Source: Brevibacterium sp. RIT 803 (GTDB lineage Bacteria > Actinomycetota > Actinomycetes > Actinomycetales > Brevibacteriaceae). Taken from it: a stretch of 64,000 nucleotides of DNA. The stretch covers positions 806,001-870,000 of the forward strand of contig NZ_JAFEMW010000001.1 in NCBI RefSeq assembly GCF_016892625.1. The letters run 5' to 3'. The notes beneath the pieces were generated by a model that was not told the DNA's origin, made no database searches, and saw only the letters and a program-made list of their open reading frames with translations. Shown in pieces: positions 26,566 to 36,401 of this stretch (positions within the stretch are counted from its first letter, which is position 1; the number at the start of each line of letters is the position of its first letter). A program made the translations under genes and the position numbers.

Positions 26566-28299
26566 TTGTGGTTCTCACCCAGGTCGATCCGATCTGCGAT
26601 CACACAGCACCTCACCCCTGAGCGCAAACACTGGATCTCCAAATTGCGCCACGGCGAACACGCCTGGCAGCAGATCATCAGCAGCCCACCGGCGAATCAG
26701 GCATCCCAGATCAGTGATGTCTACGACGCACGATCGGCCCAGGCTTCGAGCTTGGCCGACGTCCGCCGGGCGCTGTGGTTGGCCGCCGTCGACTTCGTCG
26801 AACTGCCCGATACTACCCCTTTTCACCCCACGATCGTCGTCGCCGCCCCTCACGCCTCGGACGCGCTGTCGGCGATCTCGAATCAGCTCTTCGGCTCTCG
26901 GACCGACGAATCGTGGAGCATGCACCTTGCCGACGGCAGCGACCGCACAGTCAGTGTCGCTCAAGCGACGAAGAACCCAGACCGCCTGGCTGCCATCCGC
27001 TGCCTCCGCCACTGTGTCGCCCCCAACGGCCGGGAGCTGAGCACGGTGAAGGAGACTGTCACCATCGAAATCTGGGAGCACCTGGGGCCAGGCGTCGCTC
27101 GCGCTGACGGGGCCGTGCACCTGCCAGGAACTCTGCGACGCAAACAGCCGCAACACGACCTCGTGGTCGACTACATCACCCCGAGCGTCTGGCAGAATGC
27201 GCTGACGAACGGCTCGATCCTTCGACTGCCTGCACCACATCTCAAAGCACTGCACCAACCCGTCGACATCGTCTACACCTGGGTCGACGGCGGGGATCCT
27301 GCGTGGAGACGACGAATGCATGCTGCACACAAGGAAGTCGATCTCAATTTCACGGAACCGAGCGCGCTCGCGGAATCGCGATTCACCTCACGAGACGAAC
27401 TGCGTTACTCACTGAGATCCCTGGAGTACTACGCCTCGTGGGCACGACACATATTCATCGTCACCGACAATCAGATACCACCGTGGCTGAACACCGAGCA
27501 CCCACAGATCACCGTCATCGACCATCGCGAAATCTTCACCGATCCTGAGGTGCTTCCAGTCTTCAACTCGCACGCGATCGAGTCCCAGCTTCACCACATC
27601 CCGGGCTTGAGCGACCGATATCTGTACCTCAACGACGACTGTTTCTTCCTGCGCCCCACTGAGCCCGAACTGTTCTATACCGGCAACGGCTTGGCCAAGC
27701 ATTTCCCCTCAATCGTTCCAGTCGATGTCGACGGGTGGTCGCCACGAGATCTGCCGATAATCTCAGCCGCGAAGCAGGGACGCGACTACTTGCTGGAGAG
27801 ATACGGGAGGACTGTGACTCACCGTCTCAAGCACACTCCACATGCTCAGCTCAGACCGCTGCTGGAAAAGATGGAACGCGATGCACCGGACATGTTCGCT
27901 CAGGTTGCCGCCTCCCGGTTCCGAGCGCCCGATGACTTCTCCATCCCAGCGTCTTTGCACCATTTCGATGCCTATGCGCAGGGCAGATCGGTCGAGGGTA
28001 GCATCGGATATCAATTCGTGGATCTCGCGCGAAAAGATCTGACCCTGCAACTGGGTCGTATCGCCCGTCGCACCGATCTCGACGTCTGCTGCATCAATGA
28101 GACCGATCTTCCGCAGACCGAGGCAGATCGCGTCGATCGGGAGGTTCGCCGTTTCTTGACCGACCGGTTCCCAGTGCCGTCAAGCTTCGAGCTGACTGCC
28201 GGCGATGACTCACCCGTCGTTGCCCGAGCGGTCAATTGCAGCCCGACCACTCATCTGGATCGGCAGAACTACGCATTCACACAGGAGAAAGCAGGTTGA
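26566..28299 (+). CDS. Stealth-family sugar-phosphate transferase (copy A)
   Basis: This 577-residue cytoplasmic enzyme is of the Stealth type (related to GlcNAc-1-phosphotransferase), whose members transfer a hexose 1-phosphate in phosphodiester-linked polymers. All four conserved regions are visible: CR1 DIVYTWVDGGDPAW (about 233-247), CR2 with LRYSLRSLEYYASWARHIFIVTDNQ (about 290), CR3 IPGLSDRYLYLNDDCFFL (about 350) and CR4 EVRRFLTDRFPVPSSFE near the end. The about 230-residue N-terminus is specific. The TTG at 26566 was chosen because GAGGAGG lies just upstream and the longer frame would cross the neighbouring regulator gene. It opens the wall-polymer locus and is followed immediately by a second Stealth gene. 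Confidence 0.85.
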   Translation: MWFSPRSIRSAITQHLTPERKHWISKLRHGEHAWQQIISSPPANQASQISDVYDARSAQASSLADVRRALWLAAVDFVELPDTTPFHPTIVVAAPHASDALSAISNQLFGSRTDESWSMHLADGSDRTVSVAQATKNPDRLAAIRCLRHCVAPNGRELSTVKETVTIEIWEHLGPGVARADGAVHLPGTLRRKQPQHDLVVDYITPSVWQNALTNGSILRLPAPHLKALHQPVDIVYTWVDGGDPAWRRRMHAAHKEVDLNFTEPSALAESRFTSRDELRYSLRSLEYYASWARHIFIVTDNQIPPWLNTEHPQITVIDHREIFTDPEVLPVFNSHAIESQLHHIPGLSDRYLYLNDDCFFLRPTEPELFYTGNGLAKHFPSIVPVDVDGWSPRDLPIISAAKQGRDYLLERYGRTVTHRLKHTPHAQLRPLLEKMERDAPDMFAQVAASRFRAPDDFSIPASLHHFDAYAQGRSVEGSIGYQFVDLARKDLTLQLGRIARRTDLDVCCINETDLPQTEADRVDREVRRFLTDRFPVPSSFELTAGDDSPVVARAVNCSPTTHLDRQNYAFTQEKAG

Positions 28300-28300
28300 T

Positions 28301-29974
28301 GTGCGAAGTGGTCTAAGCACGACTCTGGTGGGGTTGGTGAAACCGATTGTCATCAGAGTTTCGGGCGAGAACAGGTATCTCAAGCTTCGTCGGTCGGGGC
28401 TCGCGAAGCTGCGCCAGCTGAACAAGCGCAGACGCAAGACGAAGCGCCGCCAGTCCGAACGGAACGGGTTCACCCTCGAACATGATGTGGCCCGTCACGC
28501 AGACCTTCTGAATCTGCTGGTTCCGGCAATGACACCCGCGCAGGCTGCGCTGGAGAACTTTGAGTATGTGGCCGATGCGCTCGACTCACGAAAGATCGAG
28601 TGGTGGCTGGTCGAGGACTATGCTGGCCGCGGCTACCGGATCGGTGTGAGAGAAGAAGCCAAATCACTCGTAGCCGCAGCCCTGATGCGACCGAAGACGA
28701 ACGTTCCGATCTACGTCAAGACTCCCCAGTCGACTGCAGTCGCCCTCACCGAGGTGGTCGACCTCTGCCAGGACCCCGCCGCCCGAATCATCAATGTCAC
28801 CGCACCGAAGAAGGTGACCGAGACCAACTGGGCCTTCGGCTTCCGCTATGGCTGCTCGATCGAGTTCTGGACGGAGATCATCTCAGACTCCAGGGTGGTG
28901 ATCGAAGCTCCTGCGGAGAACCGTGCCGCCAAGCTCATGTCCGACGCTGAGTTCACCCTGGAGAAGACCTCGACCGGCTCAGGACGAGAATGCCGCACCC
29001 CTGCGGTGCTCAATCGCACCATGCTCGAAGACATCACGTTTCCGATCGATGCCGTGTACACCTGGGTCGATGGTGCCGACCCCGAGTGGATCGGATCGAA
29101 GCGCCGGCTGGAAGCCGATCTCGCAGGCGATGAGTACCACCCGGAGGCTAATCATGAAGCCCGCTTCGAGTCGAAGGACGAACTGAAGTATTCGCTGCGA
29201 TCGCTGGAGTATTTCGCACCCTGGTTCAGACGGATCTACATCGTCACCTCGGGCCAAGTACCTACCTGGCTTGATGTTGATCATCCGAAGATCCGCATGA
29301 TCAGCCATGCAGATATCTATGACGATGCAGATCATCTCCCGACGTTCAATAGCAACTCGATCATCTCTCGTCTCCACCACATCCCGGACCTGAGCGAACA
29401 CTTCATCTACCTCAACGATGATGTGATGCTGGGGAAACCGGTTCGCCCCCACGACTTCTTCCTACCCACCGGCCTGGCAAAAGCGTTCCCATCCAGGAAC
29501 CATCGACCGTTCGGTGCACCGACGGCAGAGGACGGCCCGCACTTCAACCTCACCAGGAATATCCGACGGCTGCTGGAGTCTGAATTCGGAATCACAGTGA
29601 CCCATGCAGTCAAACACACACCGTATCCGCTGCTCAAAAGCGTGCTGTTCGAGATGGAGGACAGATTCCCAGACGCATTCGAACACACCTGGTCCAGCCG
29701 TTTCCGACACCACGAAGACATCGTTGCCGACCAGCTGTACCACTACTATGCGCAGATCGTCGGTAGAGCCGTGGCCACCTCGATCACCTATCGCTACATC
29801 AATATCCGTGACGACAACTACCGCTGGGTGCTGCGAGACACGCTGCGTCTGCGCAACCGTTCAACGATGTGCCTCAACGACGCACCAGTGGATGATGTGG
29901 AACCTCTGACTGACGAAGAAGTCGGAGACTTCCTTGAGTCGTATTTCCCCTGCAGAAGCTCCTTCGAGTCCTGA
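28301..29974 (+). CDS. Stealth-family sugar-phosphate transferase (copy B)
   Basis: This 557-residue paralogue of the preceding gene has CR1 IDAVYTWVDGADPEW (about 249), CR2 LKYSLRSLEYFAPWFRRIYIVTSGQ (about 300), CR3 IPDLSEHFIYLNDDVMLGKP (about 370) and CR4 EVGDFLESYFPCRSSFE at the end. The N-terminus is basic (NKRRRKTKRRQ near 41-51) and then has the WWLVEDYAGRGYRIGV block. GTG at 28301 begins one base after the stop of copy A, so the two are cotranscribed. Because the N-terminal halves differ, the two enzymes probably have different donors or acceptors. Confidence 0.85.
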   Translation: MRSGLSTTLVGLVKPIVIRVSGENRYLKLRRSGLAKLRQLNKRRRKTKRRQSERNGFTLEHDVARHADLLNLLVPAMTPAQAALENFEYVADALDSRKIEWWLVEDYAGRGYRIGVREEAKSLVAAALMRPKTNVPIYVKTPQSTAVALTEVVDLCQDPAARIINVTAPKKVTETNWAFGFRYGCSIEFWTEIISDSRVVIEAPAENRAAKLMSDAEFTLEKTSTGSGRECRTPAVLNRTMLEDITFPIDAVYTWVDGADPEWIGSKRRLEADLAGDEYHPEANHEARFESKDELKYSLRSLEYFAPWFRRIYIVTSGQVPTWLDVDHPKIRMISHADIYDDADHLPTFNSNSIISRLHHIPDLSEHFIYLNDDVMLGKPVRPHDFFLPTGLAKAFPSRNHRPFGAPTAEDGPHFNLTRNIRRLLESEFGITVTHAVKHTPYPLLKSVLFEMEDRFPDAFEHTWSSRFRHHEDIVADQLYHYYAQIVGRAVATSITYRYINIRDDNYRWVLRDTLRLRNRSTMCLNDAPVDDVEPLTDEEVGDFLESYFPCRSSFES

Positions 29975-30055
29975 CACTGAGCCTGCCCGAAGCGTTCGTC
30001 TCTGCCTCACTGGGGTTCCCAGCTGCACTGACCAGGGTCGGGTGAGGGAATTCGC

Positions 30056-31306
30056 TTATACTCTATGTCCGCTTACACGCTCGCGAATTGAATCCTCAAT
30101 GGCAGCGATGAACAGACTTGTCGATTCACCTGCAGTAGTCGCGCCGAAATAGTGAGCCTTCAGGCGCCGCCGTGCGTCGAGAAGAGCATCATCACTCAGA
30201 GAATCCTCGATCATCTGAGGAAGTCGGTTCAGGTTCGCCTTAGTCAAGGCTCCCAGGCCGGTAGCCAAAGGAGATTTGAGCCCCGGGCTCGCGGCCTCAG
30301 TGTGCCGGTCTGTGAGGATCAGCCCTTTATGCGGATGAAGGAACAGGAAGTCGGGGCCGACGCTGGAGACATCGGTGATGAGCACATCAGTATCCACGAA
30401 CAAGTCAAGGATGCTGCCATCCGTGGAGACGACATGAGCACCACCCCCTTCATCGGCATTGTGGAGCATTGATCGGATTGCCCGGTCCGCGTCCACTACT
30501 GCCGCATCGTGCGTCGCCGCAACACGAGGATGCGGTCTGTAGACGACCCTCACATCCAGGGCAGTGAGTGCTTCTACGATCTGAGGGCCGAGCGTATCGA
30601 CTGACGTGAAGTTGTTGGCTTCGTCCTCGCCTTGCCAGGTCGGTGCATACACCACGGTCCGACGGTTGTCGTGGGGCAGAATCGATTCGAATTTCCCATC
30701 AAGCGGTGGTCTTCCAACGGTCACCATCTTGTTCTTGCCCAGCCCCCACAATGCCTGTTCACAACGCGCTATCGCCGCAGATCCAGCAACAAAAACTTTG
30801 TCGTAAGCCTTGAGCTGGTTCGATATCGAACTCTTCTTGTCGCTCTCCCCATGATCGACGTGCACATGGACGATGGACGTGTCTGCCATCGATTGGAAGT
30901 TCCGCATTCCGTTGTTCACATAGATGGCCAAGCGATAATCATTGTCGGCATACAACTCTGCGAGGTCAGGATAGGAGATCGCGAGCACAGAGGGAATTGA
31001 TGTCAGTGACTTCGCAGCTTTGAAAGCTGACCGTTGGCGAAAGATCAGAATGACGGGCCTGGATTCGTTCAGTGCCTCCAGCGCAGGGATCCACTGCTGC
31101 AACTGGTAGAGCTGGTCGGGCCCATCACCGAAATAGCCGATGACGTCAGCTGAGGAGCGATCTCCTCTGACCTCGATTCCGAATCGGTCTGCCGGTCCAC
31201 TGCCCCGTAGCCATGATTTGAGAAGCTCTCCCAGAGGTGAGCGCGAGACCCGTCGCGCACAGTTCTGGGCGATTCTTTTGATACTGCTGAATGGGAATCC
31301 TGTCAT
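30056..31306 (-). CDS. CDP-polyol phosphotransferase family protein (TagB/TagF-like)
   Basis: This 416-residue protein belongs to the CDP-glycerol:polymer glycerophosphotransferase fold. Its motifs are GYFGDGPDQLYQLQQW near residue 55, VHVDHGESDKKSSISNQLKAYDKVFVAG (about 150), VVYAPTWQGEDE (about 220), YRPHPR (about 255) and LITDVSSVGPDFLF near 315. The HGES and TDxSS residues are those used to bind CDP-polyol in the family. It resembles the protein at 40290-41570 closely, so the two are paralogues. It is the last gene of a three-gene minus-strand group. Whether it is a primase, polymerase or specific to ribitol or glycerol is not clear. Confidence 0.85.
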   Translation of the reverse strand: MTGFPFSSIKRIAQNCARRVSRSPLGELLKSWLRGSGPADRFGIEVRGDRSSADVIGYFGDGPDQLYQLQQWIPALEALNESRPVILIFRQRSAFKAAKSLTSIPSVLAISYPDLAELYADNDYRLAIYVNNGMRNFQSMADTSIVHVHVDHGESDKKSSISNQLKAYDKVFVAGSAAIARCEQALWGLGKNKMVTVGRPPLDGKFESILPHDNRRTVVYAPTWQGEDEANNFTSVDTLGPQIVEALTALDVRVVYRPHPRVAATHDAAVVDADRAIRSMLHNADEGGGAHVVSTDGSILDLFVDTDVLITDVSSVGPDFLFLHPHKGLILTDRHTEAASPGLKSPLATGLGALTKANLNRLPQMIEDSLSDDALLDARRRLKAHYFGATTAGESTSLFIAAIEDSIRERVSGHRV

Positions 31307-31420
31307 TGAAGCACCACGGCCCCTTCGAAAAGCGGCGATTCCCGCGGCAACCCTGCGTCGCGGGACGACTCCCTGTTCACGGCAATTCTCAGGCCCAGAT
31401 CAAGCATGTATCTCGCTCCG

Positions 31421-34400
31421 TCATGCATTGTAATTGGCATCGATCATTCCGCGAGCTGTGCGGAGAAATGTTTCGGCATAGTGCTCTGCCTCGAAATCGC
31501 CGAGGTAGTACTTGCGCATGTTGTCGCGGTCACCACGAAGCGGGTCAGTTCCCAGCAATTGGTCGATTGCCTCATCAACGTTCGACAGGTCCCCTTCGAT
31601 GACGTACGACGCCTTCGATGCTGGGGCCTCTGACTCAAGTTCCTCAGCCGACCTCCCCACAGAGACGATGGACAGTGGTTTACCGGATTGCAGGTAATCA
31701 CTGACGACCGCGGAGACATCAGAGATCATTGCGTCTGAGATATTGAAGCACTCTTCGAGCGACATCTCCTTCTCGGCAATTGGCCCCCAGACATGTGCTC
31801 GCCCAGTGCGCTGAGCATCTGCTTCGAGGAGTTCCTGGATCTCGGCGATGAGGCTGCGCGCCACACTGTATTTATAGTTCAGGCTGTGGGCTCGGAAGAT
31901 GACGGTGCACCCGCGATCAAGTAGGTTCTGCACGATCTGTTTGCCCCTCGGCAATGAGTACAGTTCTGAGTCCTGGTAGGCGCCTCGCCAGGTCGGCGCG
32001 TAGAGAACCGTCTTATCGGCAATATCAGCAATGTCACCGCGTGCAGGTTCAATCTGTTCGACTTGCGGTCGCCCGACGATGGCGAACTTTTTCCTGGGGA
32101 TTTCAACTCCGTGCCGCGCATAGCGATCAATTCCAGCCTGTCCGGCGGCGTAGATGTAGTCATAGATCGCGTGAACCGGGTTGAAGCAAGCAGGCTTTTC
32201 AGAGTCTCCGTGGTTCAGCCATACGTGCGTCATTTCCCGTCGTTCGATGAAATGCGTGTTCTTGCCCGCGTTATTCACGTAGAAGGCCACACCCAGCTTC
32301 GGTGTGATGACATCTTCGAGGCTGCGCAGCGTCGGTCGGTTGATGACCGGTGCTTCGGTCATCTGTCCAGCTGTGCGCATCATCTTCAGGCTGCGGGTCA
32401 CGACGATGTAGCGTCTGCCGATCTGGTCGAAGTAGGGCAGCCACATACCCAGCTGATAGGAGATGCCCATGTTGGAGCCGAAATACACGGCGAATTCGGC
32501 TCCGTAGTCATCAAGGATCTGCGGCAGCTGACTGTCGAGACGAAGGCTGCGTAGGCCGCGCTCGATACCAGTGGACAGCAGGGTGACTCCCAGCAGCAAT
32601 GGCAACAACGAGAGCAGGAATACAACAAGCGGAGCAGATCCGAATATTGCCAACAGCCAACCGATCAGTGTGACAAGAGTTGTTCCCACCGCGACGAATC
32701 CCCGACCGATCGGCTGTGTGCCACGTGTGTCGGCATCGGGAAGATTGCGAGCCTCAAGGCCAGTGACCCTCCAGGCTCTCACGAGGCTGGTCTCGAGCAC
32801 GATAGTCAGCACCACGATTGCTGCAGCAGCTGAGACTGCCCACGAAGGCCCGTAAATCGAGTTCCAATAAGCGGCCAAGGACAACGCAAGCAACGCTCGA
32901 GGCGCGTTGGCTCCACGCAGTATTCCAGCGAGTCGGCTGCGTGATTTGAACCTGCGCCTATGGATGAATAGGAAAGCCGCGCTTCCCACAGCTCCGGTGA
33001 TACCGGTCAATATTGCTGGCGCCTCAACCATGGTCAGGATGAAGACCAGTGACGCGAATCCGGTGGGGAGGAGTGTCCTTCCCCCTAGCTTGCGGTAAAT
33101 CAACGACAGAGTGTCTTTCGCTGACTTCGTATCCGAAAGGTCGTCATCGTCAGACTGCTCTTCCGAGTCCGCGATTTGTGTTGTCGGTGCCGCATCTGCA
33201 CCATCTTCCTCAGTGTCATCCGGTCCGACAACGTCGCTGTCGATTTCACCGACGTATTCGTTCTCGACGTTGGAGGCCATTCGAGCGGCCGCTGAGATGA
33301 AGTTGCCTGCATACCCATCGGCCGAAAAATCGCCCAGATAGTAACTGCGATAGCGGAGGCGCTCCTGCCGTTTCGGGTCAGAAGTCAGCAACGAATCCAT
33401 GATCTCGTGGAGATTGCTGAGGTCTCCATTGAGAACATAGGCGGCTCGAGCGATTGGGTACTCCGCGATGAACTCGTCTCCACTTGCGCTGACAGCGGCC
33501 ATGGCGAATGGCTTGCCGGAGTAGAGGTAGTCGGAGACAACGCTGGAAACGTCGGAGAGCATCGTGTCCGAGAGATTGACGCAGTCGATGATTCCAATTT
33601 CAGTTTCCGCCGCTGCGCCGAAGATGTGCGCAGTCCCCGTTTCATCCCTGTCAGCGGCCAGCAAGTCATGAATGATGCCGATCGTTTTCACGTCTTCGGG
33701 GAACTCATAACTGAAAGGATGAGGGCGGAAGATCACTCGCAGTTTGCGGCGCAGCAGTTCCCGAATCATCTCGGGCGCGACCGGCAGCGAATACAGCATC
33801 GTCTCTTCAACGTGGCCCCGCCATGTCGGGGCGTAGAGCACAGTCTGCTGGACCGATTGCGGCGGGAGCTCAGTGGCTACGTCGACTGCTTCGAGCTGAG
33901 GACGCCCGACAATCTCGAATTTGTCCTCTGCAATTGTCACACCATGAGCGACGTAACGTTCGGTTGCCGCTTGACCTGCAGCGAAGATTTTGTCATACAT
34001 GGCATGCGTCGGGTTGTACGACGGAGGTTTGTCGGAATCGCCGTGGCCCAGATACACATGCGTGTATTCCTGATGTCGGGTCATCGCACCGTTGCCGGAC
34101 GATGCATTGACGTAGAAGACTGCACCGAGTGACGGAACGAGCATCTTCTCCAGATCTGAAGACTTTCGACAAACAATGACCGGCGCATCTGTGTGCTCAG
34201 CCAAGATCCGCGCCGGAGGGTTATTGCGAGTGATGATCGCAAACTTCTTCCCGGTGCGCTCCAGGTACGGAAGCCACATGAGGATCTGGTACGACGCATC
34301 GTCTGGCCTCGCCGTATAGATATAGAACTCGGGCGCATACTCCGACACAGCTTCAGCAACCCTTGACTTGGCGTCAGCGTTTCGCCTGATCCGGATGTAG

Positions 34401-34990
34401 GAAACAACCGCAAGGGCAAGGTAGGCAAAGTCGAGGATCAATGCCAAGGTCAGCCATATTCCGGGAGTTACCTCCGCCCAAGCAAGGATCGCTCCCGTAG
34501 CTATGACAGTCGCAGAGAAGGTGACTAAGGGGCGGTCGACACGACCAAGGTCGGAATAGACACGCACTCCGTGAAGGTGAGCAATGAATGGTGCCGAATT
34601 GTGAGTGCCCCGGGCCAGAAGACTCTCAAACGAGATGGGCGCGGCAAGCAGGACCCCTGCCATCGCAGCCATCCAGACCACCTCAGGTTCTGAAGTGCCG
34701 CTTGCAAAGGCCAGCGCGACAGCAGCAACTGCCAAAGTGCGAACTGCTGCGCGGTGCCCGAGTCGAGAACGTTTCGCCCACAGCCGGTAGGTGTCCCAGA
34801 GCAGCACCGCGAGAACACCGCCGAGGAACAGCAGGCTCGGCTGAGCGACCGTCACCAACCCCCCGCAGAGCGCTGCTCCGAGTGCAGAGAGTCCGTAGGA
34901 GAAGACTGAACTCAGTGAGGTACGCAGGAAGCGGCTGCGGCGCGGATCCGACTGCGACTCCTGAGTCTGATCACTCTGCATTTTCGGCAT
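31421..34990 (-). CDS. Internally duplicated membrane-anchored CDP-polyol phosphotransferase (two TagF-like domains)
   Basis: This 1189-residue protein is built from two copies of the same unit. Unit 1 has about six membrane segments (about 25-200) and then a TagF-like domain (about 205-580) with SYQILMWLPYLERTGKKFAIITR, LGHGDSDKPPSYNP, VLYAPTWRGHVEE, IFRPHP and LSDVSSVVSDYL. An acidic linker follows (about 600-650, rich in D and E). Unit 2 repeats this: membrane segments (about 660-830), then a TagF-like domain (842-1189) with SYQLGMWLPYFDQIGRRYIVVTR, LNHGDSEKPACFNP, VLYAPTWRGAYQD, FRAHSLNYKY and ISDVSAVVSDYL. Unit 2 reads FRAH where unit 1 reads FRPH. Membrane anchoring fits action on a lipid-linked polymer. 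The ATG at 34990 overlaps the upstream gene by 20 bases; ATG at 34981 is possible. Confidence 0.85.
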   Translation of the reverse strand: MPKMQSDQTQESQSDPRRSRFLRTSLSSVFSYGLSALGAALCGGLVTVAQPSLLFLGGVLAVLLWDTYRLWAKRSRLGHRAAVRTLAVAAVALAFASGTSEPEVVWMAAMAGVLLAAPISFESLLARGTHNSAPFIAHLHGVRVYSDLGRVDRPLVTFSATVIATGAILAWAEVTPGIWLTLALILDFAYLALAVVSYIRIRRNADAKSRVAEAVSEYAPEFYIYTARPDDASYQILMWLPYLERTGKKFAIITRNNPPARILAEHTDAPVIVCRKSSDLEKMLVPSLGAVFYVNASSGNGAMTRHQEYTHVYLGHGDSDKPPSYNPTHAMYDKIFAAGQAATERYVAHGVTIAEDKFEIVGRPQLEAVDVATELPPQSVQQTVLYAPTWRGHVEETMLYSLPVAPEMIRELLRRKLRVIFRPHPFSYEFPEDVKTIGIIHDLLAADRDETGTAHIFGAAAETEIGIIDCVNLSDTMLSDVSSVVSDYLYSGKPFAMAAVSASGDEFIAEYPIARAAYVLNGDLSNLHEIMDSLLTSDPKRQERLRYRSYYLGDFSADGYAGNFISAAARMASNVENEYVGEIDSDVVGPDDTEEDGADAAPTTQIADSEEQSDDDDLSDTKSAKDTLSLIYRKLGGRTLLPTGFASLVFILTMVEAPAILTGITGAVGSAAFLFIHRRRFKSRSRLAGILRGANAPRALLALSLAAYWNSIYGPSWAVSAAAAIVVLTIVLETSLVRAWRVTGLEARNLPDADTRGTQPIGRGFVAVGTTLVTLIGWLLAIFGSAPLVVFLLSLLPLLLGVTLLSTGIERGLRSLRLDSQLPQILDDYGAEFAVYFGSNMGISYQLGMWLPYFDQIGRRYIVVTRSLKMMRTAGQMTEAPVINRPTLRSLEDVITPKLGVAFYVNNAGKNTHFIERREMTHVWLNHGDSEKPACFNPVHAIYDYIYAAGQAGIDRYARHGVEIPRKKFAIVGRPQVEQIEPARGDIADIADKTVLYAPTWRGAYQDSELYSLPRGKQIVQNLLDRGCTVIFRAHSLNYKYSVARSLIAEIQELLEADAQRTGRAHVWGPIAEKEMSLEECFNISDAMISDVSAVVSDYLQSGKPLSIVSVGRSAEELESEAPASKASYVIEGDLSNVDEAIDQLLGTDPLRGDRDNMRKYYLGDFEAEHYAETFLRTARGMIDANYNA

Positions 34991-36401
34991 AACCGGTAAG
35001 GGGGTCCTCGCGACGAACATCGACCACGTGTCCAGTCTTGTCGGCAATGAGTATTTCGAGCGATGCTTTCGCCACTGTCTGCGAATCCAACAACGATCCT
35101 GGGTCTTCGGCGCCGAAGGCCTGGGTACGCATCGGAGTGCCGGTCCGCTCCGGATTCACACAATTGACTCGGACATCGTCTGCTGCCCATTCGTCTGCAA
35201 GCGCCTGGGTCAAGTTGACGGTCGCAGCCTTTGCCGAACTGTAGAGGCTGTAACTCCCGCGCCCACGCGTGTATGAACTGGAAGTGAAGAGAAGAAGAGA
35301 TCCGCGGCTCTTTACCAACTCCGGATAGAACGTCTGCGCAAGCAGGATCGGTCCGATGTAGTTGATCTCGGTTGCAGCATAGATCTCGTCGTCTGACGTT
35401 TCATCGAGCCGGCCCAGCGGCAGTACACCGGCCGTGTTGACCACGAAATCAATCTGACCAGTTTCAGCCAGAATTTCGTCCCGAGCCTTGATGAGATCGT
35501 CTCGCTTATTGATGTGAGTTGAGGTCGTCGACCGGGAGAAGCTCTTGACCGTCGCGCCGTATTTCACGGCAAGTGCGGCTATATCCGCACCGATGCCATA
35601 GGAGCCACCGAACACGGCCATTGTCTTGCCGGCCAATGCCGTGCGGAGAACGTCTTCTGTGACTTCATGTTCGCTGCGGCTCGGAAGCTGAAATAATTTG
35701 TCCGCAATATAGATGTCGATCGGTTCGGTGACCTTCATATTGCTGTCATCCCCTGCCACTACCGCCACTGGCACTTCTGGGGTGTATCGAAGCACGACAG
35801 TGCAGTCATCTGTAGCCACAAAATTGGGGTCCTGAGCCGCTTTGTCATAGGCATTCTGAATAGTGGAGAGTTTGAAAGCCTGCGGTGTCTGTCCACGCCT
35901 CAGGTTTGCCCGTGGCGGGACATCTTTGATGACCGGATAAGAGCCGACTCCGTCTTCGACCTCGATGATCGTGTCGGCCGACGGAATCGCCACATCGACT
36001 GCATCATTCTTCTCCAGAGCATCAATGACATCGTTGATGATCGACGGAGCGAGCAAGGGGCGAACAGCGTCGTGCAGGATTACGTTGCAGTCCGCGTTGT
36101 AGTCTTCAGCAATCGCGCTCAATGCCACTTGCGTAGTTTCATTTCGGGTCCCCGAGCCTTCGAGCACCTGTGTTACCTTTTCGAAGCCGTTCTTGCGCAC
36201 GATCTCATGTACACGGTCCAAATGTCCCTGCGCCATGAGCACGATGATCTCGTCAATCTGGGGATGCTCGTTAAATATCGACAGCGTGTGTTCCATGATC
36301 GGCCTACCAGCGATTTTGATCAGCTGCTTGGGCGTATTGAGACCGATGCGGGTACCGACGCCTCCCGCAAGAACGACTGCAATATTTCGCGTGTTTGTCA
36401 C
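34971..36401 (-). CDS. Bifunctional CDP-polyol synthase: cytidylyltransferase fused to SDR reductase (Bcs1/Acs1-like)
   Basis: This 476-residue fusion has an N-terminal domain (about 1-235) that is an IspD/TarI-type cytidylyltransferase: VVLAGGVGTRIGLNTPKQL, then DAVRPLL, and a C-terminal TEPIDIYIAD block. The C-terminal domain (about 250-476) is a short-chain reductase: GGSYGIGADIA for NADP, and the catalytic YSSAK (Y-x3-K). This order matches the CDP-ribitol synthases of Haemophilus Bcs1/Acs1, which reduce ribulose 5-phosphate and activate the product with CTP. A mannitol-type product is an alternative. It lies directly upstream of the two-domain polymerase, so substrate and user are cotranscribed. 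Confidence 0.85.
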   Translation of the reverse strand: MTNTRNIAVVLAGGVGTRIGLNTPKQLIKIAGRPIMEHTLSIFNEHPQIDEIIVLMAQGHLDRVHEIVRKNGFEKVTQVLEGSGTRNETTQVALSAIAEDYNADCNVILHDAVRPLLAPSIINDVIDALEKNDAVDVAIPSADTIIEVEDGVGSYPVIKDVPPRANLRRGQTPQAFKLSTIQNAYDKAAQDPNFVATDDCTVVLRYTPEVPVAVVAGDDSNMKVTEPIDIYIADKLFQLPSRSEHEVTEDVLRTALAGKTMAVFGGSYGIGADIAALAVKYGATVKSFSRSTTSTHINKRDDLIKARDEILAETGQIDFVVNTAGVLPLGRLDETSDDEIYAATEINYIGPILLAQTFYPELVKSRGSLLLFTSSSYTRGRGSYSLYSSAKAATVNLTQALADEWAADDVRVNCVNPERTGTPMRTQAFGAEDPGSLLDSQTVAKASLEILIADKTGHVVDVRREDPLTGYAENAE

